From assembly GCA_964412845.1 (NCBI GenBank), contig CAYPQM010000122.1, forward strand, positions 1 through 20,916: a stretch of DNA of 20,916 nucleotides, read 5' to 3'. The position numbers and the translations under genes are program-made. This DNA is from JAWWPY01 sp964412845 (GTDB lineage Bacteria > Actinomycetota > Actinomycetes > Streptosporangiales > Streptosporangiaceae). Positions 1-7,615 of the stretch are shown here, in pieces. Each line of letters starts with the position of its first letter. Within the stretch, counting starts at the first letter, position 1. Under the pieces are notes generated by a model. The model had not been told where the DNA came from. It ran no database searches and was given only the letters and a program-made list of their open reading frames with translations.

Positions 1-2603
1 TCGCATTCAGGCGCCCGCGACGGGGTGAGATGCGGCCAGATCCAGTCGTAGCGCGGCCAGTTCTCCGGGTCATCGGTATCTCCTTGCCGCGGCCGGGCCC
101 CGACCAGGATGTGATGCACCTCGTGGCAGGCAGCCTCCTGCTCGGCGTCGGACATCTGGGTGCGGATGACCGCCTGGACCAGCCGGTGAATCTGGATGGA
201 GTTGTTCCCCTGATCGACCTTGGCCAGCGCGAACCGGCCGATCTCCCTGATCACCTGGCCCAGGACGAGCTTCTCCCTGAGCCGCTCATCCAGCGGGACC
301 AGGGAACGGATCATCTCATCGCTGTAGAGCAGCGACATCGAGATGGGCTCGGGGCCGAAGAACGCGCAGAGCTGCAGCAGCCGCACCGCCGCCGGCGACC
401 GGTCCCGCAGCCGCTCGAACGAGAGATTCCAGGTGGCGACCACGGGGACCGGGTAGTCAGACGGCGGGTTCAGCGACAGGACCTGGGTGAGCTGCGTCTC
501 AAGCTGCTCGACATACGTCCCGGCCGGCATGCCGGTCTCCTCCAGCCAGGCACCTGCCTGCTCGATCGCCAGCGGCAGGTCACCGAGCGCGATGGCCACC
601 TTCGCGGCATCCGCCGGATCAAGATGTCGCACCCGGCGCCGCAGGTGCTCGACGCTCTCCTCCCGGGTGAACACGTCAATCTCCAGCGGGTCCGCCACCC
701 GTGACCATGCCTGGTTGCGAGAGGTCACCAGCACGTGGCCGGATCCTCCGGGCAGGTACGGCTCAAGTTCCACCGGATCATCGGCATTGTCGAAGATCAG
801 CAGCCAGCGGGAATAGGGGCTGCCCCGGCGCAGCGCCTCGCGGGCTGCCTGCGCCGCCTCCGTGACACTGTCGCCGACCCGGATCCCGAGGCGCACCGCC
901 AGTTCGGCCAGCGACGGGTTCACGAGTTCACGCTGCTCGGCCGATACCCACCAGACCACGTCGTAGTCGGCCATGAACCGGTGCGCGTACTCCAGCGCGA
1001 CCTGTGTCTTACCTACGCCGCCCAGCCCGTACAGCGCCTGCGGCAGGACGACGGCCTTGCTGCTGCCGACCAGTTGATCGCGCAGTTTCTCCAGCACGGC
1101 GCTGCGCCCGGTGAACGCGGCATTGCGGGTGGGCACGTTCCAGACCGGCGGAATCGTGCCGGGGAAACGTGGCCCGGCGGCGGCCGGATCGGCCGGGTGC
1201 TCGTAGGCCTGGGCCGACCGGCCCAGCGCCCGCAGCAGCACCTCAGTCGCTTGTGTCTCGTCGTTCCTGGTCAGGTCCACGACGGTGCGTTCGGTGAACG
1301 GCGCGACCAGCCGGGCCTCACCGACCCGTACCGGGATCAGCTGCCGGCGCGTTCCGGACGGATCAGCCGCTGACATGGCCTCCCAGACTCCCCGGGCCTG
1401 CGGCGAGCGGAGGTAGGCCGTGGAGAGCACCGCGATGGTCCGGCTGGCTGCTTCCGCGCTGCGGTGTGCCTCCCCGTGGGTGCTCGCGCCCGCATCGTCC
1501 CCGGCGCCGTGCGGCAGCACCCGGAATCCGGACCGGGCCAGCACCGCCTCGATCCAGTCGGCCCACATGCGATCTTCGGGAACGTAGCTGAGAAACACAT
1601 CGGCCGGCGGGGCCAGCCGGCGACGCCGGAAGGCATCACGGAACTGCAGCCTGATTTCCTCATCAAGCGGCGGCAGCGACTGGACGCGGCCCGCGGTGAC
1701 CGCGGCGGTCAGCCGCTCGAACGCGGCGAGCATCGAGATGGGCGACCCAGGGGCGTCACCGAACGTCGCGAGCGTTTCCTCGAAGGCGTAGAAGGGCTTA
1801 TACGGTATTTCCACGGATCCCCAGTATCCGGCCATATCTTCCCGGCCCAGGCCGTTGGGGAAACGGTCGAACTTGACCCGGGCCAGGGTGCGCCCCGCGT
1901 CGAGCTTTTCCTTCTCGCCGTCGTCGATCCGCATCGGCACGGGCAGGATCCTGATGTTCCGGTCGCGGTAGCGCTCGTCAATATGCCGGGCGACCGCCGC
2001 GGCGCCATCGATGCTCTGATCGCTCAGGGTGAAGCAGTCGACCAGGATATCCGGGAACTGGACGGTGCAGATGTCCGCTATGTCGCTCAGGCCGGTACGG
2101 CTGTCAATGAGCGCATAGTCGTAGTGCCGCTTCATGTCCATCCGGAGGGCATCAAAGAACTGGCCACCACCCAGCCGGTCGTAGAAGTTGTCCCAGTCGA
2201 AAGCCGAGACAGCGGAGGAGTAGTCGCGATTCTGCCGTCCGGCGGAGATGAAATCGAGGGTTCCGCTGCCCGGGAAATGCTTCCAGTTGAGTGATACCGC
2301 ATGCGGCAGCACCCGCGCGTATTCCAGATGCCAGTCGCCACGGCGCTGCTCTGAGCGGGTAGCGGCCCACGCGTAGTCAGTAATCATCTCGATGACACCA
2401 GGAGTGCCCGCGATGGTGGCCGCGTCGAGGAACGGGTGGAAGAACTTGTGCAGGCCCGGCGAATCCAGGTCCCAGTCGACGACCAGGACCTTCAGCCCGT
2501 TACTGGCCAGGATCCAGGCGGTGTTCGCGAGCGCCATGGTGCGCCCCGTCCCGCCCTTGTAGGAGTAGAACGTCACTACCTGGCCGTCATGGACTTCGTT
2601 CAT
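1..2603 (-). CDS. fxsT: FxSxx-COOH system TIR/NB-ARC (STAND-like) protein FxsT, 3' end outside window
   Basis: About 867 residues are visible and the reading frame stays open to the left edge, so the C-terminus (tetratricopeptide repeats in this family) is missing. Residues 12-22 form a deviant Walker A (YSYKGGTGRT type, ParA/MinD-like), followed by VLVVDWDLDSPG, a Walker-B-like strand. FLSY at 337-340 opens a TIR-type domain (about 335-460). A second P-loop, GLGGVGKT (526-533), with LLIFDNADD and LVTSRNQ downstream, is an NB-ARC/STAND NTPase. This order matches the large partner encoded with FxSxx-COOH peptides. The ATG at 2603 has GGAG seven bases upstream and overlaps the end of fxsC by 17 bp, so the two genes are probably translationally coupled. 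Family knowledge gives the name; the molecular role is not established. By architecture it resembles NTP-dependent sensor or immune-like proteins, which is inference. Confidence 0.88.
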   Translation of the reverse strand, partial: MNEVHDGQVVTFYSYKGGTGRTMALANTAWILASNGLKVLVVDWDLDSPGLHKFFHPFLDAATIAGTPGVIEMITDYAWAATRSEQRRGDWHLEYARVLPHAVSLNWKHFPGSGTLDFISAGRQNRDYSSAVSAFDWDNFYDRLGGGQFFDALRMDMKRHYDYALIDSRTGLSDIADICTVQFPDILVDCFTLSDQSIDGAAAVARHIDERYRDRNIRILPVPMRIDDGEKEKLDAGRTLARVKFDRFPNGLGREDMAGYWGSVEIPYKPFYAFEETLATFGDAPGSPISMLAAFERLTAAVTAGRVQSLPPLDEEIRLQFRDAFRRRRLAPPADVFLSYVPEDRMWADWIEAVLARSGFRVLPHGAGDDAGASTHGEAHRSAEAASRTIAVLSTAYLRSPQARGVWEAMSAADPSGTRRQLIPVRVGEARLVAPFTERTVVDLTRNDETQATEVLLRALGRSAQAYEHPADPAAAGPRFPGTIPPVWNVPTRNAAFTGRSAVLEKLRDQLVGSSKAVVLPQALYGLGGVGKTQVALEYAHRFMADYDVVWWVSAEQRELVNPSLAELAVRLGIRVGDSVTEAAQAAREALRRGSPYSRWLLIFDNADDPVELEPYLPGGSGHVLVTSRNQAWSRVADPLEIDVFTREESVEHLRRRVRHLDPADAAKVAIALGDLPLAIEQAGAWLEETGMPAGTYVEQLETQLTQVLSLNPPSDYPVPVVATWNLSFERLRDRSPAAVRLLQLCAFFGPEPISMSLLYSDEMIRSLVPLDERLREKLVLGQVIREIGRFALAKVDQGNNSIQIHRLVQAVIRTQMSDAEQEAACHEVHHILVGARPRQGDTDDPENWPRYDWIWPHLTPSRAPEC

Positions 2604-3915
2604 CGGGATACTCCGTGTCTGCCGGGTCGGCCGGGTCGGCCGGGTCGGCCATTGCCTCGGGTCCCTGCAGCCTGGGACGTTCGACCACAGGTCCGGCCGG
2701 CGGGAAGGCCTGGGCGTGCCTGAGAAACTGCCGGGCGGCCTCCTTGACCACCGCGGGTAGGACCCTTCCGAACTCCTCAAGGCTCGGCACACCGTTGACC
2801 GCGGTCCGCGACGCGAGCCGGCCCTCCGCGAGTTTGTGGTGCAGCGACACGTCGAGGCTCTGCCTCAGCTTGGCCGCGGCGCCCACGGTCTCCGTGTCCT
2901 GGCGGTTCCACGGCACCATCACGCCGATCCATGGCTTGCTGAGGGCGTCGAGACGGCGCAGCAGGTCCTGGCATTCGGAGTCGGTTGTGGCCCAGGCGTC
3001 CACCAGCAGCAGGCCCGGACCGGTGGGTGGGTCATCGGCGAGCAGCTCGTCGGCGTCATCGTCCAGGCAGCCCGCATCGGGCCGGAAGTCAAGGTTCCTG
3101 ATCAGGTCGGCAGCGTAGGCGGCGAGCGGCCGCACGCTGTCCGGACGGTACGGATTCCACTCGCGCGCGGTCGGGCCGTAGTGGTAGGCACCGCGGTCAT
3201 CAGGAAGGCAGGTGACATCGGGTGCGACGACCGTTACCCGGATCCGCCGGTCGCCGGGCAGGCCCAGCTCCTGGGAACCGAAAGCGCTGTCCAGGGAGTC
3301 GTAGTGCGTCGTCGCCTCCCCCGGACCGATGGAAGTGCGCTGCGCGGCCTCGACAATCCGCCGGGCGAGTTCGTATACCGCCTCTTCGTAGTCATTCCGG
3401 TACCGGGACAGCTTGATGATGCCGTAGAAGCCGTGTGTGCTGTAGCGGGCGCCCAGGTCCGGGTGAGCGAACTGGATCGAGCGAGCGGCCTGCGGCAGCC
3501 TCTCCAGGCCCACCGGAACCCACAGCGCCGGGATGATCGCCTCAGCGGGCCCAGCGCCACGTGCCGTGTTGTTCAGCGCCCGCAGCGAGAACGCGAACCA
3601 CTCTTTGCCACACTGTTCGCTCTCGAAGTACCGCTGTGAATACAGTGGAACGAAGACGCGGCAGGTAGCTAAAGCCTGCGCCAGCCGGTACGGCCAATCA
3701 CTGCCCGACCGCAGTTCCCGGTCCATAAAGCCGGCCCGGGCCCCATGCGGCAAATTGGTCATTTGCATGATATGTGCACATAGGTCATCAAAGAGGTTAA
3801 CCACCCATTTGTCCGGATCTCCCGGATCGTTCGGGTCCTGCTTGGGCGTGTGCGCATAGCTGAGGAAGAAGTACGGCGCCGGGTCACCAGCCTGAGGACT
3901 GTTACCAGCCGACAT
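2587..3915 (-). CDS. fxsC: TIR-like protein FxsC of FxSxx-COOH system
   Basis: 442 residues. The N-terminus carries a TIR-like fold signature: FFLSYAH at 16-22, then DRELRSGSDWPYRLAQAL and a strand/helix ending SEQCGKEWFAF. The C-terminal half (about 190-415) is a separate domain beginning RIRVTVVAPD, with no enzyme motif I recognise. The tail holds an ADPADPADPAD repeat made by three 9-bp DNA units. The frame stays open upstream to an ATG at 4134, but I chose the ATG at 3915 because GGGAGG lies about seven bases upstream and the protein then starts just before the TIR-like strand. The gene stands 299 bp after fxsB and overlaps fxsT. FxsC is a marker of the FxSxx-COOH cassette; whether it has NADase or purely scaffolding activity cannot be told from the sequence. 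Confidence 0.85.
   Translation of the reverse strand: MSAGNSPQAGDPAPYFFLSYAHTPKQDPNDPGDPDKWVVNLFDDLCAHIMQMTNLPHGARAGFMDRELRSGSDWPYRLAQALATCRVFVPLYSQRYFESEQCGKEWFAFSLRALNNTARGAGPAEAIIPALWVPVGLERLPQAARSIQFAHPDLGARYSTHGFYGIIKLSRYRNDYEEAVYELARRIVEAAQRTSIGPGEATTHYDSLDSAFGSQELGLPGDRRIRVTVVAPDVTCLPDDRGAYHYGPTAREWNPYRPDSVRPLAAYAADLIRNLDFRPDAGCLDDDADELLADDPPTGPGLLLVDAWATTDSECQDLLRRLDALSKPWIGVMVPWNRQDTETVGAAAKLRQSLDVSLHHKLAEGRLASRTAVNGVPSLEEFGRVLPAVVKEAARQFLRHAQAFPPAGPVVERPRLQGPEAMADPADPADPADTEYPDERSP
2622..2648. repeat. three 9-bp tandem units inside fxsC 3' end
   Basis: The unit CCGGGTCGG occurs three times in a row. It is in frame in fxsC and yields an Ala-Asp-Pro repeat near the C-terminus, so copy-number change would lengthen the tail without a frameshift. 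It lies just upstream of the fxsT start region. Confidence 0.85.
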
Positions 3916-4214
3916 CCCGCGTCCTCCCCGTAGCGCCACCGAATGCCCCGCTGGTGGCCCGGAACCTACTATATGGAGATTTGTTATAGCTGAGGAGACC
4001 CCCGGCTGGCCGGCTTCATGATTTTCGGGAGCCGGTGCCCGCTGGCTGCTTCCTTGGCGGACGGTAAGTCCCGCTGCGGCACGTCGCCTATTGCCTGCTG
4101 CGCCACAGCGCTGCAACTGGACCCCATTCGTCACAGCCGGCCATCCTGGCCGTCGCTGACGGATTGGTCACAGGCTCGCGATAAGGCTTACCGCCAGACC
4201 AGCCCCGCCCTGGG
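3916..4214 (-). promoter_or_regulatory. fxsB-fxsC spacer with probable fxsC promoter
   Basis: This 299-bp non-coding stretch separates fxsB from fxsC. On the minus strand an AT-rich patch (about 3963-3992) stands out from the GC-rich surroundings and contains TATAGT (3968-3973), a close -10 match, giving a leader of about 45 bases before the fxsC ATG. No convincing -35 is seen, and no hairpin followed by a T-run. fxsC/fxsT may therefore be transcribed separately from fxsA/fxsB. The -10 is seen; its use is inferred. Confidence 0.4.
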
Positions 4215-6740
4215 TCAGGCTTCCTGCCCGGCGCGCACGGCCCAGGCGACGCGATGCTCGTCGGCTCGCCGCTGCGCCTCGGCCAGCGCGGCGGCGGGCA
4301 CCGGCTCGTCGAGCCAGGGCGTGATCGTCTCCCGCATCCGGGCCACGAAGAGCTGGCCAACCTCCGTGAGCAGGCCAGAGCCGGCCAGGGTGTCGATCGC
4401 CCCGGCGGTCTGGATGCGCCAGCGGGCGAACTGCGTTGTCGCGGGGCCGGCCAGCGCACGTGGCACGGCGTGCCGGCGCAACCGCCAGAAATCGGTGACC
4501 GCGAGGTGCGCGTAGGTGCCTTGCAGCAGGGCCCCGATCGGGCGCTTGTCGTCCCGCCACGGGGCGTAGAACGTTCGTGATCCGCCCGGGTGGTACAGAT
4601 CGATCATCTCCAGGACGGCATCGAGCTTCACATGCTGGAACTCGTGCATCAGCAACAGCGCCAGGGTGCTTTCGTCGGCCGGCTGGGCCACGGCGACCGC
4701 GCCGAAAGCGTACTTGGCGGCCGCGCTGAGAACACGGCCGTCACCGGAGCCGGCCAGCGGCATGATCGTGGAAAGGCCGGCCCGCAGCCCGGCCGCATAG
4801 CTGGGGTACTCCGCCGCGATCAGTTCCCAGGCGCCCTGGAACATGCGCTGCCAGCCGGCAAACTGATCTTCGGTCAGCCTTCCGGCGACTGGCCACTGGT
4901 GACAATCCCGGTACGGGTCGGTGTCCTCCATGGCGGCCGTGAAGCCGCCCGCGTCGAGCGTCCTGACTGGCTGCCAGTCATCGGCACCGCCAGCACGGCC
5001 CGCACCGCCCGGATCAGCCCCGGCCGATGTCACGCCCGCTGGCGTTACGGTCCATGTCCGGGTGCCCACCTGTACCGTGAACCCGCCGCGCTCCACGGTG
5101 ATCACCGCCGTGCCCGGCGGGCCGGCCCCGGCCGCCGCTCCGACCTGCAGGCGCCCGACGGTCGGCAGGTGGACCGCACCGTCCCGGACCGGGACGGGCA
5201 GCTCCGCGGCGCCGCCGCCGCGGATCGCGGCGGCGGCGGCGATGGCGGCCAGGTGGCCGGCATCGGTGTCCAGGCCAGCATCCGGGTCCAGGCCAGCCGC
5301 GCCGCGGCCGCCCGCCAGCTGCCGCAGGCAAGGCACCCCCCACGCCCGCACGTAGGGGTGGGCCAGGACATGATCGACGGCCGCTGGGTTGGTCCGGTCG
5401 ATGCCGGTCAGCAGATCCCAGCCCGCGCGCGCGGCGTCGGCGTCCGGACTTGCGCCGGCTGCCGCGCGATCGCGGATAGCCCCCAGCAGCCCGCGGCCCA
5501 GGCTGCGCTGCGACCCGGCGAGGCAGGCGACGGCCGTGGCCCCGCCCAAGCCGGCCGCCAGCGCATCGAACTCATCCCCGGGCAGGGCATGAGCGGCCCA
5601 TTGCCGGCCGGTACTGGTCACGGCCGGGCGGAGTTCCTGCCGGACATGATTGATGAGTTTCATGAGATCATCGCAGTAGACGGATGGATTGGCGAAACCC
5701 GTGCCGGTCCGGTACCTATGCGCATACAGGCCGCCGCCGCAACTGGTGACGACGGGGCAGGCCCGGCATTTCGCGCAGAGTCCGGCCAGTCCCTCCTGAC
5801 GCGCGGCGATACCGGAATGCCGGGCGGCGGCGTCCAGGCTATGGCGGAAGATATCAAGTCCCGTGGCCGGAGCGCCATCGTAGGCTGTCTTGAGCGAGTC
5901 CGCCTGCTCAAGCGAGCCATCAGTCTCTATGACGACCAGGTCGCTCGGGCTGAGCCCCATGGCTTCGGTCAGGCTGGCCCCGCCGTGTGTTGTCTCGATG
6001 ATGGACTCGAACAGCCGGACCGGCACCCGGTGCCGCCCACTGATCCAGTGGTCGAATATGGCGATCAGCCAATCGGCATAGGCCGTCTCCTGATCCGCGG
6101 GCCTGACTGGCGGGTTATCCCAGGTGGCGTGCGGGAGCAGGAAGTCGATGAGGGGCGGGTCCAGAGCCCGCAAGGCGTCATATGTGGTAACCGGGTCATT
6201 GGCTATGTCAATTGTGCAGAGCAATCCAGCGTAGAGCGCGCGGTACCGCTTTTCGCCTAATAGCCCGACGGCGGCGATGACCTTGTCATAGCTGCTGCGG
6301 CCGTCCGCGTACCGGCGGTGCCGGTCGTTCGCGGCCCGGTCCCCGTCCAGGGAGATGCCCACCTTGATCCGGTACGCGGCGAACAACTGGCAGAACCGGT
6401 CATCCAGCAGCACCCCGTTCGTGTGGATCCGCAGGTCGAGATCGCAGACCCCCGCCACCGCCTGGCCTAGCACCTCCGCGAGGAAGCCAAGGGTGGCGGG
6501 GCCCGCGAGCAGCGGCTCGCCACCATGCAAGACGACATGAACCAGGCCAAGCCGGTGCGCCTTAGCATGCTCGGCGATGCGCTCCGCGGCCCGCGTGATG
6601 GTCTTGTGCGACATGACCCTCGGGCGGCTCCGCCAGCTCTGATCGGCCTGCTCGTAGACGTAGCAGTGATCACAGGCAAGATCGCACCGGCTGTGCACCT
6701 TGAGCACGAACTGGCGGAACGGGACAAGATCCCGGGTCAT
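4215..6740 (-). CDS. fxsB: radical SAM/SPASM peptide maturase FxsB with C-terminal HExxH domain
   Basis: 841 residues. The radical SAM CxxxCxxC motif is at C19, C23, C26 (CDLACDHC), followed by the HGGEPLL motif. A SPASM-type auxiliary-cluster region lies at about 318-365 (LCAKCRACPVVTSCGGG and a later Cys). The last third is a fused domain with an intact HEFQH at 699-703 followed by a DLYHPGGSRTFYAPWRDDK stretch. FxsB-family enzymes are cyclophane-forming maturases that act on three-residue FxS-type motifs, so the expected substrate is the Phe-Asn-Ser tail of the FxsA peptide encoded 15 bp upstream. The HExxH extension is a known fusion in this family and is related to peptide-modification domains; whether it hydroxylates, proteolyses or only binds is unknown. 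The ATG at 6740 lacks a strong ribosome binding site, which fits coupling to fxsA. Cytosolic; needs Fe-S clusters and SAM. Confidence 0.92.
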   Translation of the reverse strand: MTRDLVPFRQFVLKVHSRCDLACDHCYVYEQADQSWRSRPRVMSHKTITRAAERIAEHAKAHRLGLVHVVLHGGEPLLAGPATLGFLAEVLGQAVAGVCDLDLRIHTNGVLLDDRFCQLFAAYRIKVGISLDGDRAANDRHRRYADGRSSYDKVIAAVGLLGEKRYRALYAGLLCTIDIANDPVTTYDALRALDPPLIDFLLPHATWDNPPVRPADQETAYADWLIAIFDHWISGRHRVPVRLFESIIETTHGGASLTEAMGLSPSDLVVIETDGSLEQADSLKTAYDGAPATGLDIFRHSLDAAARHSGIAARQEGLAGLCAKCRACPVVTSCGGGLYAHRYRTGTGFANPSVYCDDLMKLINHVRQELRPAVTSTGRQWAAHALPGDEFDALAAGLGGATAVACLAGSQRSLGRGLLGAIRDRAAAGASPDADAARAGWDLLTGIDRTNPAAVDHVLAHPYVRAWGVPCLRQLAGGRGAAGLDPDAGLDTDAGHLAAIAAAAAIRGGGAAELPVPVRDGAVHLPTVGRLQVGAAAGAGPPGTAVITVERGGFTVQVGTRTWTVTPAGVTSAGADPGGAGRAGGADDWQPVRTLDAGGFTAAMEDTDPYRDCHQWPVAGRLTEDQFAGWQRMFQGAWELIAAEYPSYAAGLRAGLSTIMPLAGSGDGRVLSAAAKYAFGAVAVAQPADESTLALLLMHEFQHVKLDAVLEMIDLYHPGGSRTFYAPWRDDKRPIGALLQGTYAHLAVTDFWRLRRHAVPRALAGPATTQFARWRIQTAGAIDTLAGSGLLTEVGQLFVARMRETITPWLDEPVPAAALAEAQRRADEHRVAWAVRAGQEA

Positions 6741-6755
6741 GTCGTGAGCGTCAGG

Positions 6756-6938
6756 TCAGATACAGGAATTGAAGGCCGAGACAGGGGTCCGCTCATCGTC
6801 CGCGGTACTCGGAATGATCGGCGGCAAGGTCTTCGCCGGCCCGGCGTCGGCGGACGCGCTGAGGTCCCCGAGAGGCACGTCACTGAGATCGATCACCTTC
6901 GACACAATGTCTGGCCTCTGCCCGACAGAAATACCCAT
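6756..6938 (-). CDS. fxsA: FxSxx-COOH precursor peptide FxsA
   Basis: 60 residues beginning MGISVGQRPD and ending AFNSCI. The last five residues, F56-N57-S58-C59-I60, fit the F-x-S-x-x-COOH signature that defines the family. The conserved leader-like segment VIDLSDVPLGDL lies at about 17-28, and the middle is Ala/Pro-rich. I preferred the ATG at 6938 over an upstream in-frame ATG at 7022 because homologues are short, AGGA lies nine bases upstream, and the extension crosses the AT-rich promoter-like region. It lies 15 bp upstream of its likely maturase. Inferred product: Phe ring to Ser beta-carbon cyclophane at the tail. The Cys next to the motif is a further possible modification or conjugation site. 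The final form and role are unknown. Confidence 0.88.
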   Translation of the reverse strand: MGISVGQRPDIVSKVIDLSDVPLGDLSASADAGPAKTLPPIIPSTADDERTPVSAFNSCI

Positions 6939-6984
6939 ATCGCCCAATCCTAAGTTAATTAGTAGAAATGAATACGCGGTTAAC
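6939..6984 (-). promoter_or_regulatory. AT-rich fxsA upstream region with RBS
   Basis: Read on the minus strand this patch is AT-rich, contains TAACTT (6952-6957) as a -10-like hexamer and AGGA (6948-6951) nine bases before the fxsA ATG. It could drive fxsA/fxsB with a very short leader. No clear -35 is visible. Confidence 0.35.
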
Positions 6985-7263
6985 GGCTGGTCGTTGCCGC
7001 ACGAACACCCCCAGCCGGCCAAGCGGCTGACTACAGAGCGCTATCGTATCGCTGCCGCGAACGCTACCGGACCGGCACCCCGGCGGTCGGCGGTTCGGCC
7101 CAGCGGTAACACTCAATGCCGGGATTTACCGTGAGACGAGTCGGCGCTGAGCCCTTTCTTCGCGCGGGCCGCGCCGCCGGGCCGGTCCGCCCCGGCGGGT
7201 GGCATACGACTGCGCCGATGCTCCGCCCGCCCGGTCCCCGAAACCAGACTGGCGCCGGGCACG

Positions 7264-7470
7264 CGAACCAGCCCAGCGAACCAGCCCAGCGAACCAGCCC
7301 AGCGAACCAGCCCAGCGANNNNNNNNNNNNNNNNNNNNNNNNNNNNNNNNNNNNNNNNNNNNNNNNNNNNNNNNNNNNNNNNNNNNNNNNNNNNNNNNNN
7401 NNNNNNNNNNNNNNNNNNCGAACCAGCCCAGCGAACCAGCCCAGCGAACCAGCCCAGCGAACCAGCCCAG
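7264..7470. repeat. 13-bp minisatellite interrupted by assembly gap
   Basis: The unit CGAACCAGCCCAG is repeated four times without a mismatch on each side of the N run (7264-7315 and 7419-7470), each array continuing with CGA. The true copy number is hidden by the gap. Because 13 is not a multiple of 3, all three forward frames read the same residue cycle without stops, which creates spurious open frames. No spacers are present, so this is not a CRISPR array. Confidence 0.95.
7319..7418. other. assembly gap (100 N)
   Basis: Exactly 100 N inside a perfect tandem repeat, a placeholder of conventional size rather than a measured length. Both flanks are in the repeat, so they might even overlap. 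Confidence 0.98.
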
Positions 7471-7552
7471 CGACGAGAACTGTAACTTTCAGCAGGCTGC
7501 GGGGATATCACGATGCCACAGGGCTGCCGCGCAGACGTTCAGCGACCGTTGC

Positions 7553-7581
7553 TTGACAGTCGCCGGCCCGGCTCGGACGAT
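7553..7581 (+). promoter_or_regulatory. probable promoter of the secreted glycosidase
   Basis: TTGACA (7553-7558, consensus -35) is followed after 17 bases by GACGAT (7576-7581, a plausible actinomycete -10). The initiation codon is 34 bases further on. Motifs seen; activity inferred. Confidence 0.45.
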
Positions 7582-7615
7582 TCGCAAATCGCCGCGCCGG
7601 CCCCGAGGAGCCCCC

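Larger units (their letters stand above)
6939..7615. other. divergent spacer between fxsA and glycosidase gene
   Basis: 677 bp (including a 100-N placeholder) with no convincing gene. It contains the AT-rich fxsA upstream region, a 13-bp tandem repeat interrupted by the assembly gap, an 18-bp element (7487-7504) almost identical to one at 20676-20693, and a probable promoter for the glycosidase. Long open frames across it arise only because the repeat lacks stop codons. Confidence 0.7.

Noticed and set aside
1..2603. ParA-type chromosome or plasmid partition protein
   Set aside because: The KGGTGRT ATPase is fused to TIR and NB-ARC domains and lies in an Fxs cassette; there is no parB or centromere-like repeat.
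4590..6260. 556-codon open frame on the plus strand antisense to fxsB
   Set aside because: The minus strand encodes clear radical SAM, SPASM and HExxH motifs over the same bases; the plus frame has low-complexity Arg/Gly/Gln content and no domain.
7264..7470. Possible CRISPR array
   Set aside because: Units are contiguous 13-mers with no spacers and no cas genes nearby.
7116..7556. Plus- and minus-strand open frames through the 13-bp repeat and gap
   Set aside because: They exist only because the repeat has no stops in any frame and N bases cannot stop translation; no ribosome site or family similarity.
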